From: Anabaenopsis elenkinii CCIBt3563
GTDB lineage: Bacteria; Cyanobacteriota; Cyanobacteriia; Cyanobacteriales; Nostocaceae
Length of the DNA: 64,000 nucleotides
Direction of reading: 5' to 3'
NCBI RefSeq assembly: GCF_015245355.1
Contig: NZ_CP063311.1
Coordinates: 1,333,564-1,397,563 of the forward strand
Shown: piece after piece, positions 26,367 through 36,721 of the stretch
Numbering within the stretch: the stretch's first letter is position 1
Layout: every line of letters begins with the position of its first letter
The notes under the pieces: generated by a model
The model's input: only the letters and a program-made list of their open reading frames with translations
Told to the model about the DNA's origin: nothing
The model's database searches: none
Position numbers and translations under genes: made by a program

Positions 26367-26876
26367 GATATTTTCACCTTGATTGATGAATATTGACTGT
26401 TAGCTTTATAGGACTTCAAAAGCTTATACTTCTAGTTTAATTAAGCTGATGAAAATGGTTTGGTAGTGAACACCGTCTGGAGGTAAAAAGCTAAAAAGAG
26501 GAAAAGAAATTTTGACGATGGCTGTAGTTTTTTGCCTTCGTTTTTATTTCTGTTGTTTCCTCAATTTTGCACCCAAAACTATCAATTGAGTCGCTTTGTC
26601 AGGGGAATTTTATGTTAAGTGCACCCTGGAAGGATGTGGTTACAAGCTGTCATCAATGGTGACCAACACAATGGGATACAACCCCCGTTCTCTGAGGACG
26701 GCTTTTTGGTTCATATATCTGGCGATTTTTGGTATATGAATATAAAATAAGAAGCAGCACGACTTTAAATGGACGTAAAGGGACTGTGTGCTTTGCACAG
26801 GCTAGCTGTGAAGCTTCAATAATCACCGATAGCGTAGCGTAGCGTGGCGTAAGCCATACTTTTAGGTGGGTGAGTG
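26367..26876. other. intergenic region with a possible small RNA
   Basis: No supported protein gene lies here. A terminator-like hairpin CCGTTC / GGACGG at 26685-26701 is followed by CTTTTT on the plus strand. The stretch before it contains another stem (GGTTAC with GTGACC). It is too far from tlyA to be its terminator, so a transcript of roughly 90 bases ending there is possible. Bases 26829-26855 are a Nostocales-type repeat (GATAGCGTAGCGTAGCG). Confidence 0.35.
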
Positions 26877-28223
26877 TCAAGATTTTGTTGCTAGTTCTTG
26901 TTGTAAGCGGTAGAGAATTGTATTGCGATCGACTTGAGATAAAATCTCTTGAATGACGCTGCTTACTCCTAGTTCTCCCCAGGTACAACCTTTTTCTAGG
27001 TAGGTTTGGGCGGCTTTCCCTACTATGTATGCACCATAACCGGCTATGGTAGATTGGGCGATCGCAGTTCCAGCATAGGCTGTAATATTGAGAGGATTTT
27101 CCCCACTAGCGATCGCTGCGGTGGTTTTACTTAATCCCAGTATGATACTACTCCCGACTTCTCCTAACAGCAACCCACCGGAACTGAAGAAGATGGTTTT
27201 TAAGATTTTGCTGGCTTCGTAACTGGTCATAGGTAGGCCATATAACCGTGCTAGAGAACGAATTAAAACTAAGTCAGCAAGGGTACCACAGATGACATCT
27301 AAAACTGGTACAGGATTTAATCCTACAGCTAAGGCTTTATATTTGGCGAATTTCCAAATAATATCTTCAGCTTCTTGCTCCCACAGATCCATAGTTTTTT
27401 GAGCTATGGCTTTGTGTGCTTCCCGTGCTTGAATGAGTGCGTTTAAAGCTAGGAGCGATCGCCCTTCCCGATTGAGAATAGATAAAATTGTCTGTTGTAG
27501 TTCCTCTATCCGAGGGGGTGGTGTTTCCCACTCATAGGTCACACGACCATCTGGCCATTCTACTCGCACTTCTAGGGGTGCTGGTTCGGCCGCCACCATG
27601 ACAATTTCATCTGGTAGTAAAGGGGGAGCTTGGGGATGTCCTGCGCCTAGTTGTTGTAAGTTGTGATAAATTGCTTGTCGGTCTGTTTCTGGATATAAAT
27701 CTATTTTATTAAATACTAAAATCAGGGGTTTTTGTGCTTGGCGTAACTCCAGCAGAGCTAGATACTCAAGGCGGGTAATATCCCCAGATAGGACAAACAA
27801 AATCAAATCGGCTTGCTGGCTGATTTCTCGCGCCATCTTTGCCCTCACATCCCCCGCAATTTCATCTAACCCAGGTGTATCAATTAACTCAACTAATACC
27901 TTACCTCCCGGTTGCCAACGCACAGAACGGGGCCACTGAGTCACACCGTTGAGGGGTCCTGTTTGCAGGATTTTCGCCCCCAGTAAAGCGTTTAATACTG
28001 CTGATTTTCCCCGACTCACCAACCCAAAGGCTGCAATTCTAATCACATTCGAGTCTAGTTTGCTCAGGGTAGAGTTTAAGGTTTCTAATTCTGGTTTGAG
28101 CAACCCTAGTAATTCTGGGTGGGAGCTAAACTTTCCCGACTTGCAAAGATGTCCATACCAAGACAGTGCTTGTCTGAGACTAGCACGGGCGCGGTTTAAG
28201 TGAGTTTCTTGGAGATTACGCAC
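26877..28223 (-). CDS. GTPase with C-terminal DUF697-like membrane domain
   Basis: A 448-residue protein. The G domain has G1 GLVSRGKSA (near 67), G3 DTPGLDE (near 115) and G4 NKID (near 172). A hydrophobic C-terminal domain from about 290 (VLDVICGTLADLVLIRSLARLYG, SSGGLLLGEVGSS) resembles DUF697 membrane domains linked to Era/dynamin-like GTPases. It is probably membrane-associated. Its job in cyanobacteria is unknown to me. It stands alone. Confidence 0.85.
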   Translation of the reverse strand: MRNLQETHLNRARASLRQALSWYGHLCKSGKFSSHPELLGLLKPELETLNSTLSKLDSNVIRIAAFGLVSRGKSAVLNALLGAKILQTGPLNGVTQWPRSVRWQPGGKVLVELIDTPGLDEIAGDVRAKMAREISQQADLILFVLSGDITRLEYLALLELRQAQKPLILVFNKIDLYPETDRQAIYHNLQQLGAGHPQAPPLLPDEIVMVAAEPAPLEVRVEWPDGRVTYEWETPPPRIEELQQTILSILNREGRSLLALNALIQAREAHKAIAQKTMDLWEQEAEDIIWKFAKYKALAVGLNPVPVLDVICGTLADLVLIRSLARLYGLPMTSYEASKILKTIFFSSGGLLLGEVGSSIILGLSKTTAAIASGENPLNITAYAGTAIAQSTIAGYGAYIVGKAAQTYLEKGCTWGELGVSSVIQEILSQVDRNTILYRLQQELATKS

Positions 28224-28517
28224 AAGGTGAGCTTAGGTATGGTAAATGGGGGCAAAAAGCTAGAGTGCATCTACCATTTTACCATTAGAAGATTTAAAAT
28301 TGGTGAATGATATTTCAAGCTAGTTACAGCAGAAAACCAGAGTAACTGTAATTCCTTGTGGGTGTAGGACTCAATGAATTAAGCCTGGAGATTTGGCTTT
28401 TTGTGAGTTGATCCGAGCTATTTACCAGGTCAGCATTCCCCCACAGAGGTAGGTTATTGGGAGTGCGCCAAAATACTGGTAATTTATTTGATATGAATAA
28501 CAATCCTAGGAGGAAAT

Positions 28518-29990
28518 TTGAAGGTATCAATTTTGCGGCGAGAGTGGTTTTCTAACACTCAGCAGGATATCATGGCAGGAGCTGTTGTAGGACTAGCTTT
28601 GATTCCAGAAGCGATCGCCTTTTCCATTATCGCCGGGGTTGATCCCAAAGTGGGGCTTTACACCTCATTTATTATTGCGGTGATCACCGCCTTTTTAGGA
28701 GGTAGACCGGGGTCAATTTCCGCCGCTACAGGCGCAATGGCCCTATTAATGATTGAGTTAGTCAAAGATCATGGCTTGCAATATCTATTAGCGTCCACCC
28801 TCTTAACCGGGGTGTTTCAAGTTGTGTTTGGCGTGCTCAAACTGGGTCGCCAAATGAAATTTGTACCCAGAGCGGTAATGATTGGCTATATTAACGCCTT
28901 AGCGGTGTTAATTTTCCTGGCCCAGTTACCCCAACTCACCAACGTTCCCCCCACAGTATATATATTAACCCTCCTATCTTTGGTAATTATTTACATTTTA
29001 CCCCGCTTTACCAAAGCAGTACCCTCCCCCTTAGTAGCTTTAGCAGTGATGACGATCGCCGCCATTGCTCTCAAACTAGAAGTTCCCACGGTAGGGGATA
29101 TGGGAGAACTACCCAAGAGTTTACCCTTGTTTGCTCTACCCCAAGTCCCCTGGAACCTGGAAACCTTAAAGATTATTTTGCCCTATTCCCTCACCTTAGC
29201 GATCGTGGGTTTATTAGCTTCCTTCCTCACTGCTGCTTTAGTGGATGAACTCACAGATACACCCAGCGATAAAAACCAGGAAGCTAAAGGACAAGGTATT
29301 GCTAATATCGTCACTGCCTTCTTTGGCGGCATGGCAGGATGTGGGATGATTGGACAATCGGTAATTAATGTCCAGTCTGGTGGTAGGGGGAGACTATCCA
29401 CCCTTGCTGCAGGAGTTTTCCTCTTAATTGCTATTTTATTTTTACAGGATTGGGTCAGACAAATGCCCATGGCTGCATTGGTAGCCGTAATGATCATGGT
29501 GTCCATTGGTACATTTCGCTGGTCATCCTTTCAGAATATTCCCCGCATCCCCACCACGGAAACTGCGGTCATGTTAACCACAATGTTTGTGACGATTTTT
29601 ACCCGTAATTTTGCCCTGGGGGTAGTTACCGGTATCGTCATGAGTACTTTATTCTTCTCTAACAAAATTGCTCAGTTAGTGTTTGTAGATAAAGTGCTGA
29701 GTGAGGACGGTTCCCATCGCACATATAAGGTAGCTGGTCAAATTTTCTTTTTATCACGAGATGAATTTCTCGCTGCTTTTGATTTTACCGAACTGGTGGA
29801 GCGGGTGACTATTGATCTGACTCATGCTCACCTGTGGGACCAAGGCGCAGTGGAGGTACTTGATAGAGCAGTGCTGAAATTTCGCCGTAATGGTGCAGAT
29901 GTCGAGGTCGTTGGACTAAATGAAGCTAGTGCAACCTTGCTGAATAAATTGGCTATGTATCCTCAAGCCGATGGTTTGAACAAACAATAG
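28518..29990 (+). CDS. SulP family anion transporter
   Basis: A 490-residue inner membrane transporter with 10-12 hydrophobic segments and a cytoplasmic STAS domain from about 415. The SulP core is seen in [17 protein letters not shown] and [14 protein letters not shown]. Substrates in this family are sulfate or bicarbonate; the sequence does not decide between them. The start is TTG with AGGAGG four bases upstream. A universal stress protein gene follows 15 bases later, which suggests shared regulation. Confidence 0.9.
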   Translation: MKVSILRREWFSNTQQDIMAGAVVGLALIPEAIAFSIIAGVDPKVGLYTSFIIAVITAFLGGRPGSISAATGAMALLMIELVKDHGLQYLLASTLLTGVFQVVFGVLKLGRQMKFVPRAVMIGYINALAVLIFLAQLPQLTNVPPTVYILTLLSLVIIYILPRFTKAVPSPLVALAVMTIAAIALKLEVPTVGDMGELPKSLPLFALPQVPWNLETLKIILPYSLTLAIVGLLASFLTAALVDELTDTPSDKNQEAKGQGIANIVTAFFGGMAGCGMIGQSVINVQSGGRGRLSTLAAGVFLLIAILFLQDWVRQMPMAALVAVMIMVSIGTFRWSSFQNIPRIPTTETAVMLTTMFVTIFTRNFALGVVTGIVMSTLFFSNKIAQLVFVDKVLSEDGSHRTYKVAGQIFFLSRDEFLAAFDFTELVERVTIDLTHAHLWDQGAVEVLDRAVLKFRRNGADVEVVGLNEASATLLNKLAMYPQADGLNKQ

Positions 29991-30005
29991 TATTGTAACA
30001 GCATC

Positions 30006-30869
30006 ATGAAAAATATTTTACTTTGTACCGATGGCTCCTCTTTTGCGGAAAATGTTTATAAATATGGTGCTTGGTTTGCTCTCAAGTTTGGTTGTCACAT
30101 TAATGTTTTATTTGTGACTGATATTCGTAGTCAACAAGTAGCTTCTACTGGTAACCTCAGTGGTACTATTGGACTGGGGAGCGCTGAAAACTTATTGCAT
30201 GAGCTGGTCAATTTAGAACATCAAAAAGCCAAGCTGAATAATCAACGCGCTAGATTGATTTTACAAAATGCTGCGGCAATTCTCAAAGCTGAAGGTGTCA
30301 CAGATGTGCAGTTAACCAATAAAACCGGGTTTTTGGTAGATTGTTTTGATGAGTTTGAGAAAGATGCAGATTTGATTGTTTTGGGGAAACGGGGAGAAGG
30401 TGCAGAATTTGCTTCGGGTCATTTAGGGGCTAATATAGATCGCATTGTGCGCAGTAGTACTAAACCATGCTTAGTTACACCGCAGGAATTTAAACCAATT
30501 TCCCGCCTGTTAGTGGCTTATGATGGTAGTGCTACGGGTAACAATATTCTCCAATTTTTAGCCGCTTATCCTGTATTTACAGATTTAGAAATTCATCTAC
30601 TGACTGTGGCTAAAACTGGGAAGCTGGAAACGGCCACTCAAACACAACATCAAGGTCAGCTATATTTGCAAACCGTTGGATATGAGCCAGTTTGTAGTGT
30701 TTTAGAGGGTGACCCAGAAACGGTTATCACTAATTATATTAGCCAAGCAGATATTAGTTTTTTGCTCATGGGCGCTTACGGTCACAGTCGCATTCGCCAT
30801 TTAGTTATTGGGAGTACTACCGCTCAACTGCTCAGAAGTACCAAGATTCCTGTATTGTTATTCCGTTAG
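30006..30869 (+). CDS. tandem universal stress protein
   Basis: The 287 residues hold two UspA domains, about 1-150 and 170-287. Each ends with a nucleotide-binding motif: LIVLGKRGEGAEFASGHLG-type in the first (the first glycine is replaced by acidic residues around it) and LLMGAYGHSRIRHLVIGST in the second. The second matches the ATP-binding G-2x-G-9x-G-S/T pattern well. It follows the SulP gene and may modulate or sense the transport activity, which is an inference. Confidence 0.88.
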   Translation: MKNILLCTDGSSFAENVYKYGAWFALKFGCHINVLFVTDIRSQQVASTGNLSGTIGLGSAENLLHELVNLEHQKAKLNNQRARLILQNAAAILKAEGVTDVQLTNKTGFLVDCFDEFEKDADLIVLGKRGEGAEFASGHLGANIDRIVRSSTKPCLVTPQEFKPISRLLVAYDGSATGNNILQFLAAYPVFTDLEIHLLTVAKTGKLETATQTQHQGQLYLQTVGYEPVCSVLEGDPETVITNYISQADISFLLMGAYGHSRIRHLVIGSTTAQLLRSTKIPVLLFR

Positions 30870-30885
30870 TTGACTGCGCTGTGTT

Positions 30886-30912
30886 CCCACGCTTATAAGC
30901 GTGGGTTGTTTG
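30886..30912. terminator. terminator between the Usp gene and prfC
   Basis: A perfect stem CCCACGCTT / AAGCGTGGG with a two-base loop, then TTGTTTGG. It lies between the convergent genes and may serve both. Confidence 0.7.
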
Positions 30913-30936
30913 GCTATCTCAAAAAAAGCTTTAATT

Positions 30937-32562
30937 TCAGGCTTTCTCGGTTGTGGGAGGGAGCGCAATGGGACTTAATTCTAGTTCTGGGTGGTCTCCC
31001 TTAACTTGGTCTAAGTTCCACTGGTTTTTAAACAACAGTACGGGACGCTCCCAACGGTCTTTTACCACAAAGGTGTTAAATAAACGCCCGACTTTATCCA
31101 AAATATCCCAACCTCCAGTTACCCAACGCGCTACTGAATAAGGTAAAGCTTCTAGGTAGGTCTCCACTCCGTACTCATTGACTAGACGAAACTGCACTAC
31201 CTCAAACTGCAGTTGACCAACGGCTGCTAAAATGGGGTTACGTTTGCTTTCATCTGTGGAGTGTAAAATTTGTACGGCTCCCTCTTCTTGTAGTTCTGTT
31301 ACTCCTTTATTAAAATTCTTATATTTGGTCGGGTCGGCATTCCTCAAGTAAGCAAATAGTTCTGGGGAGAAGGAGGGTATACTGGGATAAATCAACTTGT
31401 CGCCTATGTAAACAGTGTCTCCAATGGCAAATGTCCCTGGGTTATTTAAACCGACCACGTCCCCTGGATATGCTACCTCTACTGTGTCTCTTTCTTGGGC
31501 GAATAACTTCTGCGGGTGGGAAAGGCGCACTGTTTTACCTGTGCGCGCATGGTTAACTACCATATCTTTTTCAAATTTACCAGAACACACCCTTAAAAAG
31601 GCAATGCGATCGCGGTGTTTGGGGTCCATGTTAGCTTGTAATTTGAAGACAAAGCCAGAAAACTCTGGATATGTCGGGTCAATTTTACCCTTGTTACTTT
31701 CATGGGGGGTGGGTTTGAGTCCATATTCTAAAAAGGACTTGAGAAATAATTCTACCCCAAAGTTATTCATAGCACTGCCAAAAAACACCGGGGTCATTTG
31801 ACCTCGATGCACTGCTTCTAGGTCTAGGGTCGGTCCCAAACTATCCAGAATTTCTAATTCTTCTTGCAGCTGGTGATACAAATTTTCACCTACAAGGGAC
31901 TCAATTCTGGGGTCATTGGCGGCGATAATAGTATCTGTGGCTTTTCTTGTACCATGGTCGCCACTCTTTTGAAATAGATGTACTTGCTGGTGTTGACGGT
32001 CAAAAATCCCTTGAAATTGGTCTCCTGTGCCAATTGGCCAGTTAATTACATAGGTTGACAGTCCCAATTCCCGCTCAATTTCATCAATGAGTTCTAACGG
32101 CGACATACTGGGACGGTCTAGTTTATTAATAAATGTAAAGATAGGTAGAGAACGCAGTCGGCAAACTTCAAATAATTTGCGGGTTTGGGTTTCTAGCCCC
32201 TTGGCTGCATCAATGAGCATGACTGCATTATCCGCAGCTGCCAAGGTTCTGTAAGTATCTTCACTGAAATCTTGGTGTCCAGGTGTGTCTAAAAGATTGA
32301 GTAGACAATTTTGATACTCGAATTGTAATACTGTGGAGGTGATGGAAATCCCTCTTTGTTGCTCCATGGCCATCCAGTCTGAGGTGGCGTGGCGTTGGGA
32401 ACGACGAGCTTTGACGGAGCCAGCTTGTTGAATTGCTCCCCCGTAGAGGAGGAGTTTCTCGGTGAGTGTGGTTTTACCCGCGTCGGGGTGAGAGATAATC
32501 GCAAAGTTGCGCCGGCGTTCTATTTCTTGCGGGGCGATCGCATCGCGTACTTCTGTTTGCAT
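30937..32562 (-). CDS. prfC: peptide chain release factor 3
   Basis: A 541-residue translational GTPase that recycles class I release factors from the ribosome. G1 is [15 protein letters not shown]3 [11 protein letters not shown]4 NKLD. The EF-G-like region [20 protein letters not shown] is diagnostic of RF3. The ATG at 32562 ([14 protein letters not shown]) is preferred to an upstream one at 32622, since the extra 20 residues are not conserved in type. It is monocistronic. Confidence 0.95.
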   Translation of the reverse strand: MQTEVRDAIAPQEIERRRNFAIISHPDAGKTTLTEKLLLYGGAIQQAGSVKARRSQRHATSDWMAMEQQRGISITSTVLQFEYQNCLLNLLDTPGHQDFSEDTYRTLAAADNAVMLIDAAKGLETQTRKLFEVCRLRSLPIFTFINKLDRPSMSPLELIDEIERELGLSTYVINWPIGTGDQFQGIFDRQHQQVHLFQKSGDHGTRKATDTIIAANDPRIESLVGENLYHQLQEELEILDSLGPTLDLEAVHRGQMTPVFFGSAMNNFGVELFLKSFLEYGLKPTPHESNKGKIDPTYPEFSGFVFKLQANMDPKHRDRIAFLRVCSGKFEKDMVVNHARTGKTVRLSHPQKLFAQERDTVEVAYPGDVVGLNNPGTFAIGDTVYIGDKLIYPSIPSFSPELFAYLRNADPTKYKNFNKGVTELQEEGAVQILHSTDESKRNPILAAVGQLQFEVVQFRLVNEYGVETYLEALPYSVARWVTGGWDILDKVGRLFNTFVVKDRWERPVLLFKNQWNLDQVKGDHPELELSPIALPPTTEKA

Positions 32563-32818
32563 AAGTTGAAAATTTAAAAGAACTGCTCTATTGTCAAACC
32601 GATGTAGTCTATCTTCAGACAAGCTGTATGATCATGCAACACAAGCAATCATTAGAGCAGTCTTATGGTGGCCACTGATCACCAATTTTGATGCTAAATA
32701 ACCTAATTTTTTTCAAGCTAAAAAGCTGCACGGCTGAAAGACAAAAAGTTTTTACATTTTCCTTTTCTAATTATACAACTAAATCCACTGTTTTTACTTC
32801 TTTAGTACCACACAGAAA

Positions 32819-33139
32819 CTACCACCAAATGCGATCGCCATGTTCATCTAGCCTTGCTGCGCGAATCACATCAGAAATTTCTTCTGCGTCTTTGACATGG
32901 TGGAGTGCTTTTTTTGTGCCATCAGGATACTCTACCACAAAATACGTTGGGACTGTAATCTGGTCTCCTGTGATATCTGGCACATTCACGGCTATCTGTT
33001 GGGCTTTTTCCTCTAGGGTTTTGGACTCGTCTATAACATCCCCTGGGTTGGCGGTTAAGTTTCTTTCTTTGACTGTTGGTACGCTGTCTTGATAGTCGTG
33101 ACTAACTGGCTGATCTAGATTGTTGAGTTTCTTAGTCAT
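32819..33139 (-). CDS. small conserved-looking protein of unknown function
   Basis: A 106-residue soluble protein starting MTKKLNNLDQP (ATG at 33139; an upstream ATG at 33169 is also open). The N-terminal half is polar and probably disordered. The C-terminal half (TVPTYFVVEYPDGTKKALHHV, then DRIWW) looks folded. I do not recognise the family. It lies between prfC and a TetR-type regulator, all on the minus strand, with gaps over 70 bases. Confidence 0.6.
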   Translation of the reverse strand: MTKKLNNLDQPVSHDYQDSVPTVKERNLTANPGDVIDESKTLEEKAQQIAVNVPDITGDQITVPTYFVVEYPDGTKKALHHVKDAEEISDVIRAARLDEHGDRIWW

Positions 33140-33243
33140 GATGTTTGGCCTTGGGGAAAATTTATACATCTACTAAGAACAATCTAAAAAATTATCGCTG
33201 TGATGAGTTCCTTCTCTAGAGGGAGAAAAACACAAAAAACAGG

Positions 33244-33861
33244 TTATTCGGCGCAGTTGACAATTAAGTGTGTGAGGGCATCAATCAGGCGATCGCCTTC
33301 CATGGGTATAATATCCTTACCATGCATAATTTCTTGAGTAGTCACGAAGTGGACTAAGGAGCCAATGAGAATTCTAGCTGTGGCTTCTGGGTCAGGTATT
33401 TTTAATTCCGGGTGAGCTGCTAAATATTTACTGATGGTCTCGATGGCTGGTTTGGCGATGCTGTAAATAAAAACCTGGGCTAACTCGGGAAACCGCGCCG
33501 ACTCCCCCATTAACAGGCGTTCAAATGACTGATATTCCTCATCTTTGACCATCTGATCTAAGGCTGTCACTGCTAACCGCCGCAGCACAACATAGGGTTC
33601 TCCATGTAAGGGTTGGGACCCCAATATAGAGTAAAACCTCTTTCTGGCTAGTTTCTCGATTAATGCTTTAAATAATCCTTTTTTATCTTGGAAGTAACTG
33701 TATACTGTGGCTTTAGAAACTCCTGCTGCTTCTGCTACCCTATCCATGCTCGCAGCTGCATAGCCCCGAGCTAAAAATTCTTGCATCGCCCCTTGCAGAA
33801 TTTTTTCCATTTTCTCTACTGAATTAGATCGGTCATTTTCTCCATTTTTTGGGCGTACCAT
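33244..33861 (-). CDS. TetR/AcrR family transcriptional regulator
   Basis: A 205-residue repressor with the TetR helix-turn-helix at about 18-65 (ILQGAMQEFLARGYAAASMD, AGVSKATVYSYFQDKKGLF). The C-terminal ligand domain resembles AcrR-type regulators. It is divergent from a devBCA exporter operon, and the region between holds a palindromic operator that overlaps both promoters. It therefore probably represses both itself and the exporter until an effector binds. Confidence 0.92.
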   Translation of the reverse strand: MVRPKNGENDRSNSVEKMEKILQGAMQEFLARGYAAASMDRVAEAAGVSKATVYSYFQDKKGLFKALIEKLARKRFYSILGSQPLHGEPYVVLRRLAVTALDQMVKDEEYQSFERLLMGESARFPELAQVFIYSIAKPAIETISKYLAAHPELKIPDPEATARILIGSLVHFVTTQEIMHGKDIIPMEGDRLIDALTHLIVNCAE

Positions 33862-33917
33862 CTTCCAATAGTCCTTAAGATTATCAATATTTGCAGACTT
33901 TTGTGGCTAAGAGCTTG

Positions 33918-33969
33918 ACTAAACTAGTCGGTTTAGTATAATTCTATTATAGAACTAAACGGTGTAGTT
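33918..33969. promoter_or_regulatory. divergent promoters with TetR operator
   Basis: A perfect inverted repeat ACTAAAC-N6-GTTTAGT lies at 33918-33937, and a second, weaker one (AACTA-N7-TAGTT) at 33953-33969. A plus-strand -10 TATAAT at 33937-33942 abuts the first. A minus-strand -10 TATAAT at 33951-33946 lies between the two. Binding of the adjacent TetR protein would block both directions. The plus-strand leader to devB would be about 320 bases, in which no gene is seen. Confidence 0.65.
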
Positions 33970-34271
33970 TTGTAACCCAGAGTTCATTCTGGGGATGATG
34001 TAACAATAGCAGCGATTCCTAGTTTCACAGAGTCAAAATATAGGTAATCACCACTAAATAACCTATCTATACTCTGGTGAACAGACTAATACCTCACCGG
34101 AAATTTGCAGTTAGTGGAGTCGGAAAAACCGATTATGTCCAAAATTCAGGGAGAGCATCAGATTTTTTTCTCTGGTGAGTGATAAAAGAGAGTTAGGCGG
34201 GACATTTACCAAAATTTGATTTGTTCTGATTTGAATCAGTGTATTTGGAATTGCTTAAAAGGTATGCTATC

Positions 34272-35477
34272 GTGCAAAACTCAAAGCTAGATCGATCCAT
34301 ATCCTCCCCACCGATTTTACGTCCGCCCTTTTTTCTAGCTATTATTGTATCTTTAACTGTAATTGGTAGTAGTGTTTATACGGTATTAAAATTCCCGGAT
34401 AAATTAAATCAAAATGATTCCAAAGCAGCGACACTAACACCTGAGTTAAAAACGGTAACAGCCCTAGGACGGATCGAACCCAAAGGACAAGTGATTAAAA
34501 TTTCTGCTGCCATGTTGCCGGAAGGAAGTCGGGTAGAAGAACTGTTAGTCACAGAGGGGGACACAGTCAAAGCAAGGCAGGTGATAGCGATTTTAGATAG
34601 CCGCGATCGCCTGTTGGCGGCTTTGCAAGAGGCTCAGGAACAGGTTAGAGTAGAACAGGCCAACTTAAACCGCATCAAAGCAGGTGCTAGACGGGGGGAA
34701 ATTGTAGCACAACAAGCCATAATTGCTCGCTTAGAGGCAGAACGCCAAGGTGATATTGCAGCCCAAGAAACCACAGTGGCTCGATGGCAGGGGGAAGTGG
34801 CAAATGCGGCGGTAGAAAACCAAAGATATGAAGAACTGTATAAACAAGGGGCAATATCAGCCTCCCAAAGGGATAGCAAGCGCTTACAACTAGAAACAGC
34901 CCAGAAAAACCTCCAAGCTGCACAAACACAGTTAACTCGCACTCAGTTAACTAGTGAGCAACAAATTAACGCAGCCCAAGCAACACTTAATAGCATGACT
35001 GAGGTACCACAGGTGGATATCGAAGCCGCCCAAGCCGAGGTGAATCGGGCTATAGCAGTGATGAAGCGGGCCCAAGTCAATCTCCAGCAGGCTTATGTGC
35101 GATCGCCTGAAGATGCGCAAATATTAGAGATCCACTCCCGTCCTGGGGAATTAATTTCCAGTCATGGTATTGCTGACATTGGGCAAACCAGCCAGATGTA
35201 TGTAGTGGCCGAGGTGTACGAAAGCGACATCAATAAAGTTCATCCAGGGCAAAAAGTAGAAGTATTTGGTAATTTCCTCCCCATTGAATTGCAAGGGGTA
35301 GTAGATCGGATTGGCTTACAAGTCCGGCGGCAACACCTGATTAATACTGACCCTACAAGTAATATTGATAACAGAGTCATTGAGGTTTATATCCGACTAG
35401 ATGAAACTTCCAGTCAGAAGGCTGCCAAGTTAACAAATATGCAAGTTAAGGCAGTCATTCAGCTGTCTAATTCTTAA
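34272..35477 (+). CDS. devB: DevB-like membrane fusion protein of an ABC exporter
   Basis: HlyD-family periplasmic adaptor of about 401 residues. One membrane anchor lies near the N-terminus (PPFFLAIIVSLTVIGSSVYTV). The lipoyl half-motifs (ALGRIEPKGQVIKISA, LLVTEGDTVKARQVIAILDSRD) flank a coiled coil of roughly 150 residues. GTG at 34272 is chosen because AAAAGG sits nine bases upstream; a GTG at 34239 is also open. With DevC and DevA it links to a TolC-like channel. In Anabaena such an exporter lays down heterocyst glycolipids, but several paralogues exist and the cargo here is unknown. Confidence 0.85.
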   Translation: MQNSKLDRSISSPPILRPPFFLAIIVSLTVIGSSVYTVLKFPDKLNQNDSKAATLTPELKTVTALGRIEPKGQVIKISAAMLPEGSRVEELLVTEGDTVKARQVIAILDSRDRLLAALQEAQEQVRVEQANLNRIKAGARRGEIVAQQAIIARLEAERQGDIAAQETTVARWQGEVANAAVENQRYEELYKQGAISASQRDSKRLQLETAQKNLQAAQTQLTRTQLTSEQQINAAQATLNSMTEVPQVDIEAAQAEVNRAIAVMKRAQVNLQQAYVRSPEDAQILEIHSRPGELISSHGIADIGQTSQMYVVAEVYESDINKVHPGQKVEVFGNFLPIELQGVVDRIGLQVRRQHLINTDPTSNIDNRVIEVYIRLDETSSQKAAKLTNMQVKAVIQLSNS

Positions 35478-35512
35478 CACCCTTTCCTATTTACCCCCAC
35501 TCAGCATAACCT

Positions 35513-36688
35513 ATGATGGGACTCATCCAACAAATGCGACGACGCACCCCCCTCGGATGGCTACAACTGAGTCACGAAAAAAGCCGCTTGCTGGTAGCAC
35601 TATCGGGGATTGCTTTTGCGGATGTTTTGATGTTCATGCAGATAGGCTTTCAGACGGCGCTATATGACAGTAACACTAGACTGCATCGCAGTTTACAAGC
35701 AGATATTGTTTTAACCAGTCCCCAAGCCCGTAGTATGCAAAATATGCCGGTATTTTCCCGGCGGCGCCTCTATCAAGCTATGGATATACCGGGGGTGGAA
35801 TCAGCACAAGCAATGTATGTTCATAATATTATTTGGAAGAATCCCCAAACCCGCCGCCAGACATCGGTACAAGTCATCGGTTTTAATCCAGATCAGCCAG
35901 TTTTTGATTTACCAGAGGTGAATCGCCAATTACAGTCTATTAAGCTACCTGATACTGTTTTATTTGACCGGAATGCTCGGGGCGATTACCAACAGGCGAT
36001 CGCCAAAATTAACCAGGGTGAAAAAGTCACTACTGAAATAGAGGGGCGGACTATTACCATTAGTGGTTTATATACCGTCGGGGCTTCCTTTGGTTCTGAT
36101 GGTAGCTTAATCACCAGTGATCAAAACTTTTTACGGTTGTTTTCTCGACGTCCAGCCAGCAATATTAGTTTAGGTTTGATCAAGGTCAAACCCGGTTATG
36201 ACCGCAAACAGGTAGCAAGGGCTTTACAAGCCTATCTGAGCGATGATGTCAGGGTGATGACCCATGGAGAATTTATTGAATTTGAAAACCATTTCTGGAG
36301 AACCAACTCCCCCATTGGCTTTATTTTTAGCTTAGGTGTATCCATGGGGTTTGCGGTGGGTGTAATCCTGGTATATCAGGTTCTTTCTACTGATGTCAAT
36401 GCCCATGTCAGGGAATATGCTACTTTTAAGGCTTTGGGATATCGCAATTACTACTTTTTAACTGTAGTGTTTGAACAAGCTCTGATTTTAGGAGCATTGG
36501 GCTTTGTTCCAGGGTTAGCAGTGTCTTTGGGACTTTACCAAATGACTCGTACCGCTACCAATCTGCCTATGTATATGACTGTAGCCCGGGCTTTACAGGT
36601 GCTGGTTTTAACTATCATTATGTGTTCAATTTCTGGGGCGATCGCCACTCGTAAACTACGCTCTGCTGACCCGGCGGATATGTTTTAG
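35513..36688 (+). CDS. devC: DevC-like ABC exporter permease
   Basis: A 391-residue MacB/FtsX-type permease. One membrane helix is at about 28-50 (LLVALSGIAFADVLMFMQIGF), a periplasmic domain follows (50-265), and three helices lie at the C-terminus (about 270-380). The heterocyst-type DevC start TPLGWLQLSHEKSRLLVALSG is clear. It is 36 bases after devB and 34 before devA in one operon, controlled by the divergent TetR gene. Confidence 0.9.
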   Translation: MMGLIQQMRRRTPLGWLQLSHEKSRLLVALSGIAFADVLMFMQIGFQTALYDSNTRLHRSLQADIVLTSPQARSMQNMPVFSRRRLYQAMDIPGVESAQAMYVHNIIWKNPQTRRQTSVQVIGFNPDQPVFDLPEVNRQLQSIKLPDTVLFDRNARGDYQQAIAKINQGEKVTTEIEGRTITISGLYTVGASFGSDGSLITSDQNFLRLFSRRPASNISLGLIKVKPGYDRKQVARALQAYLSDDVRVMTHGEFIEFENHFWRTNSPIGFIFSLGVSMGFAVGVILVYQVLSTDVNAHVREYATFKALGYRNYYFLTVVFEQALILGALGFVPGLAVSLGLYQMTRTATNLPMYMTVARALQVLVLTIIMCSISGAIATRKLRSADPADMF

Positions 36689-36721
36689 TGGGGATTATAA
36701 AAGGTAAAATTTAAAACTGCT

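Noticed and set aside
33970-34271. Riboswitch in the long devB leader
   Set aside because: No known aptamer pattern was recognised; the region is simply unassigned leader sequence.
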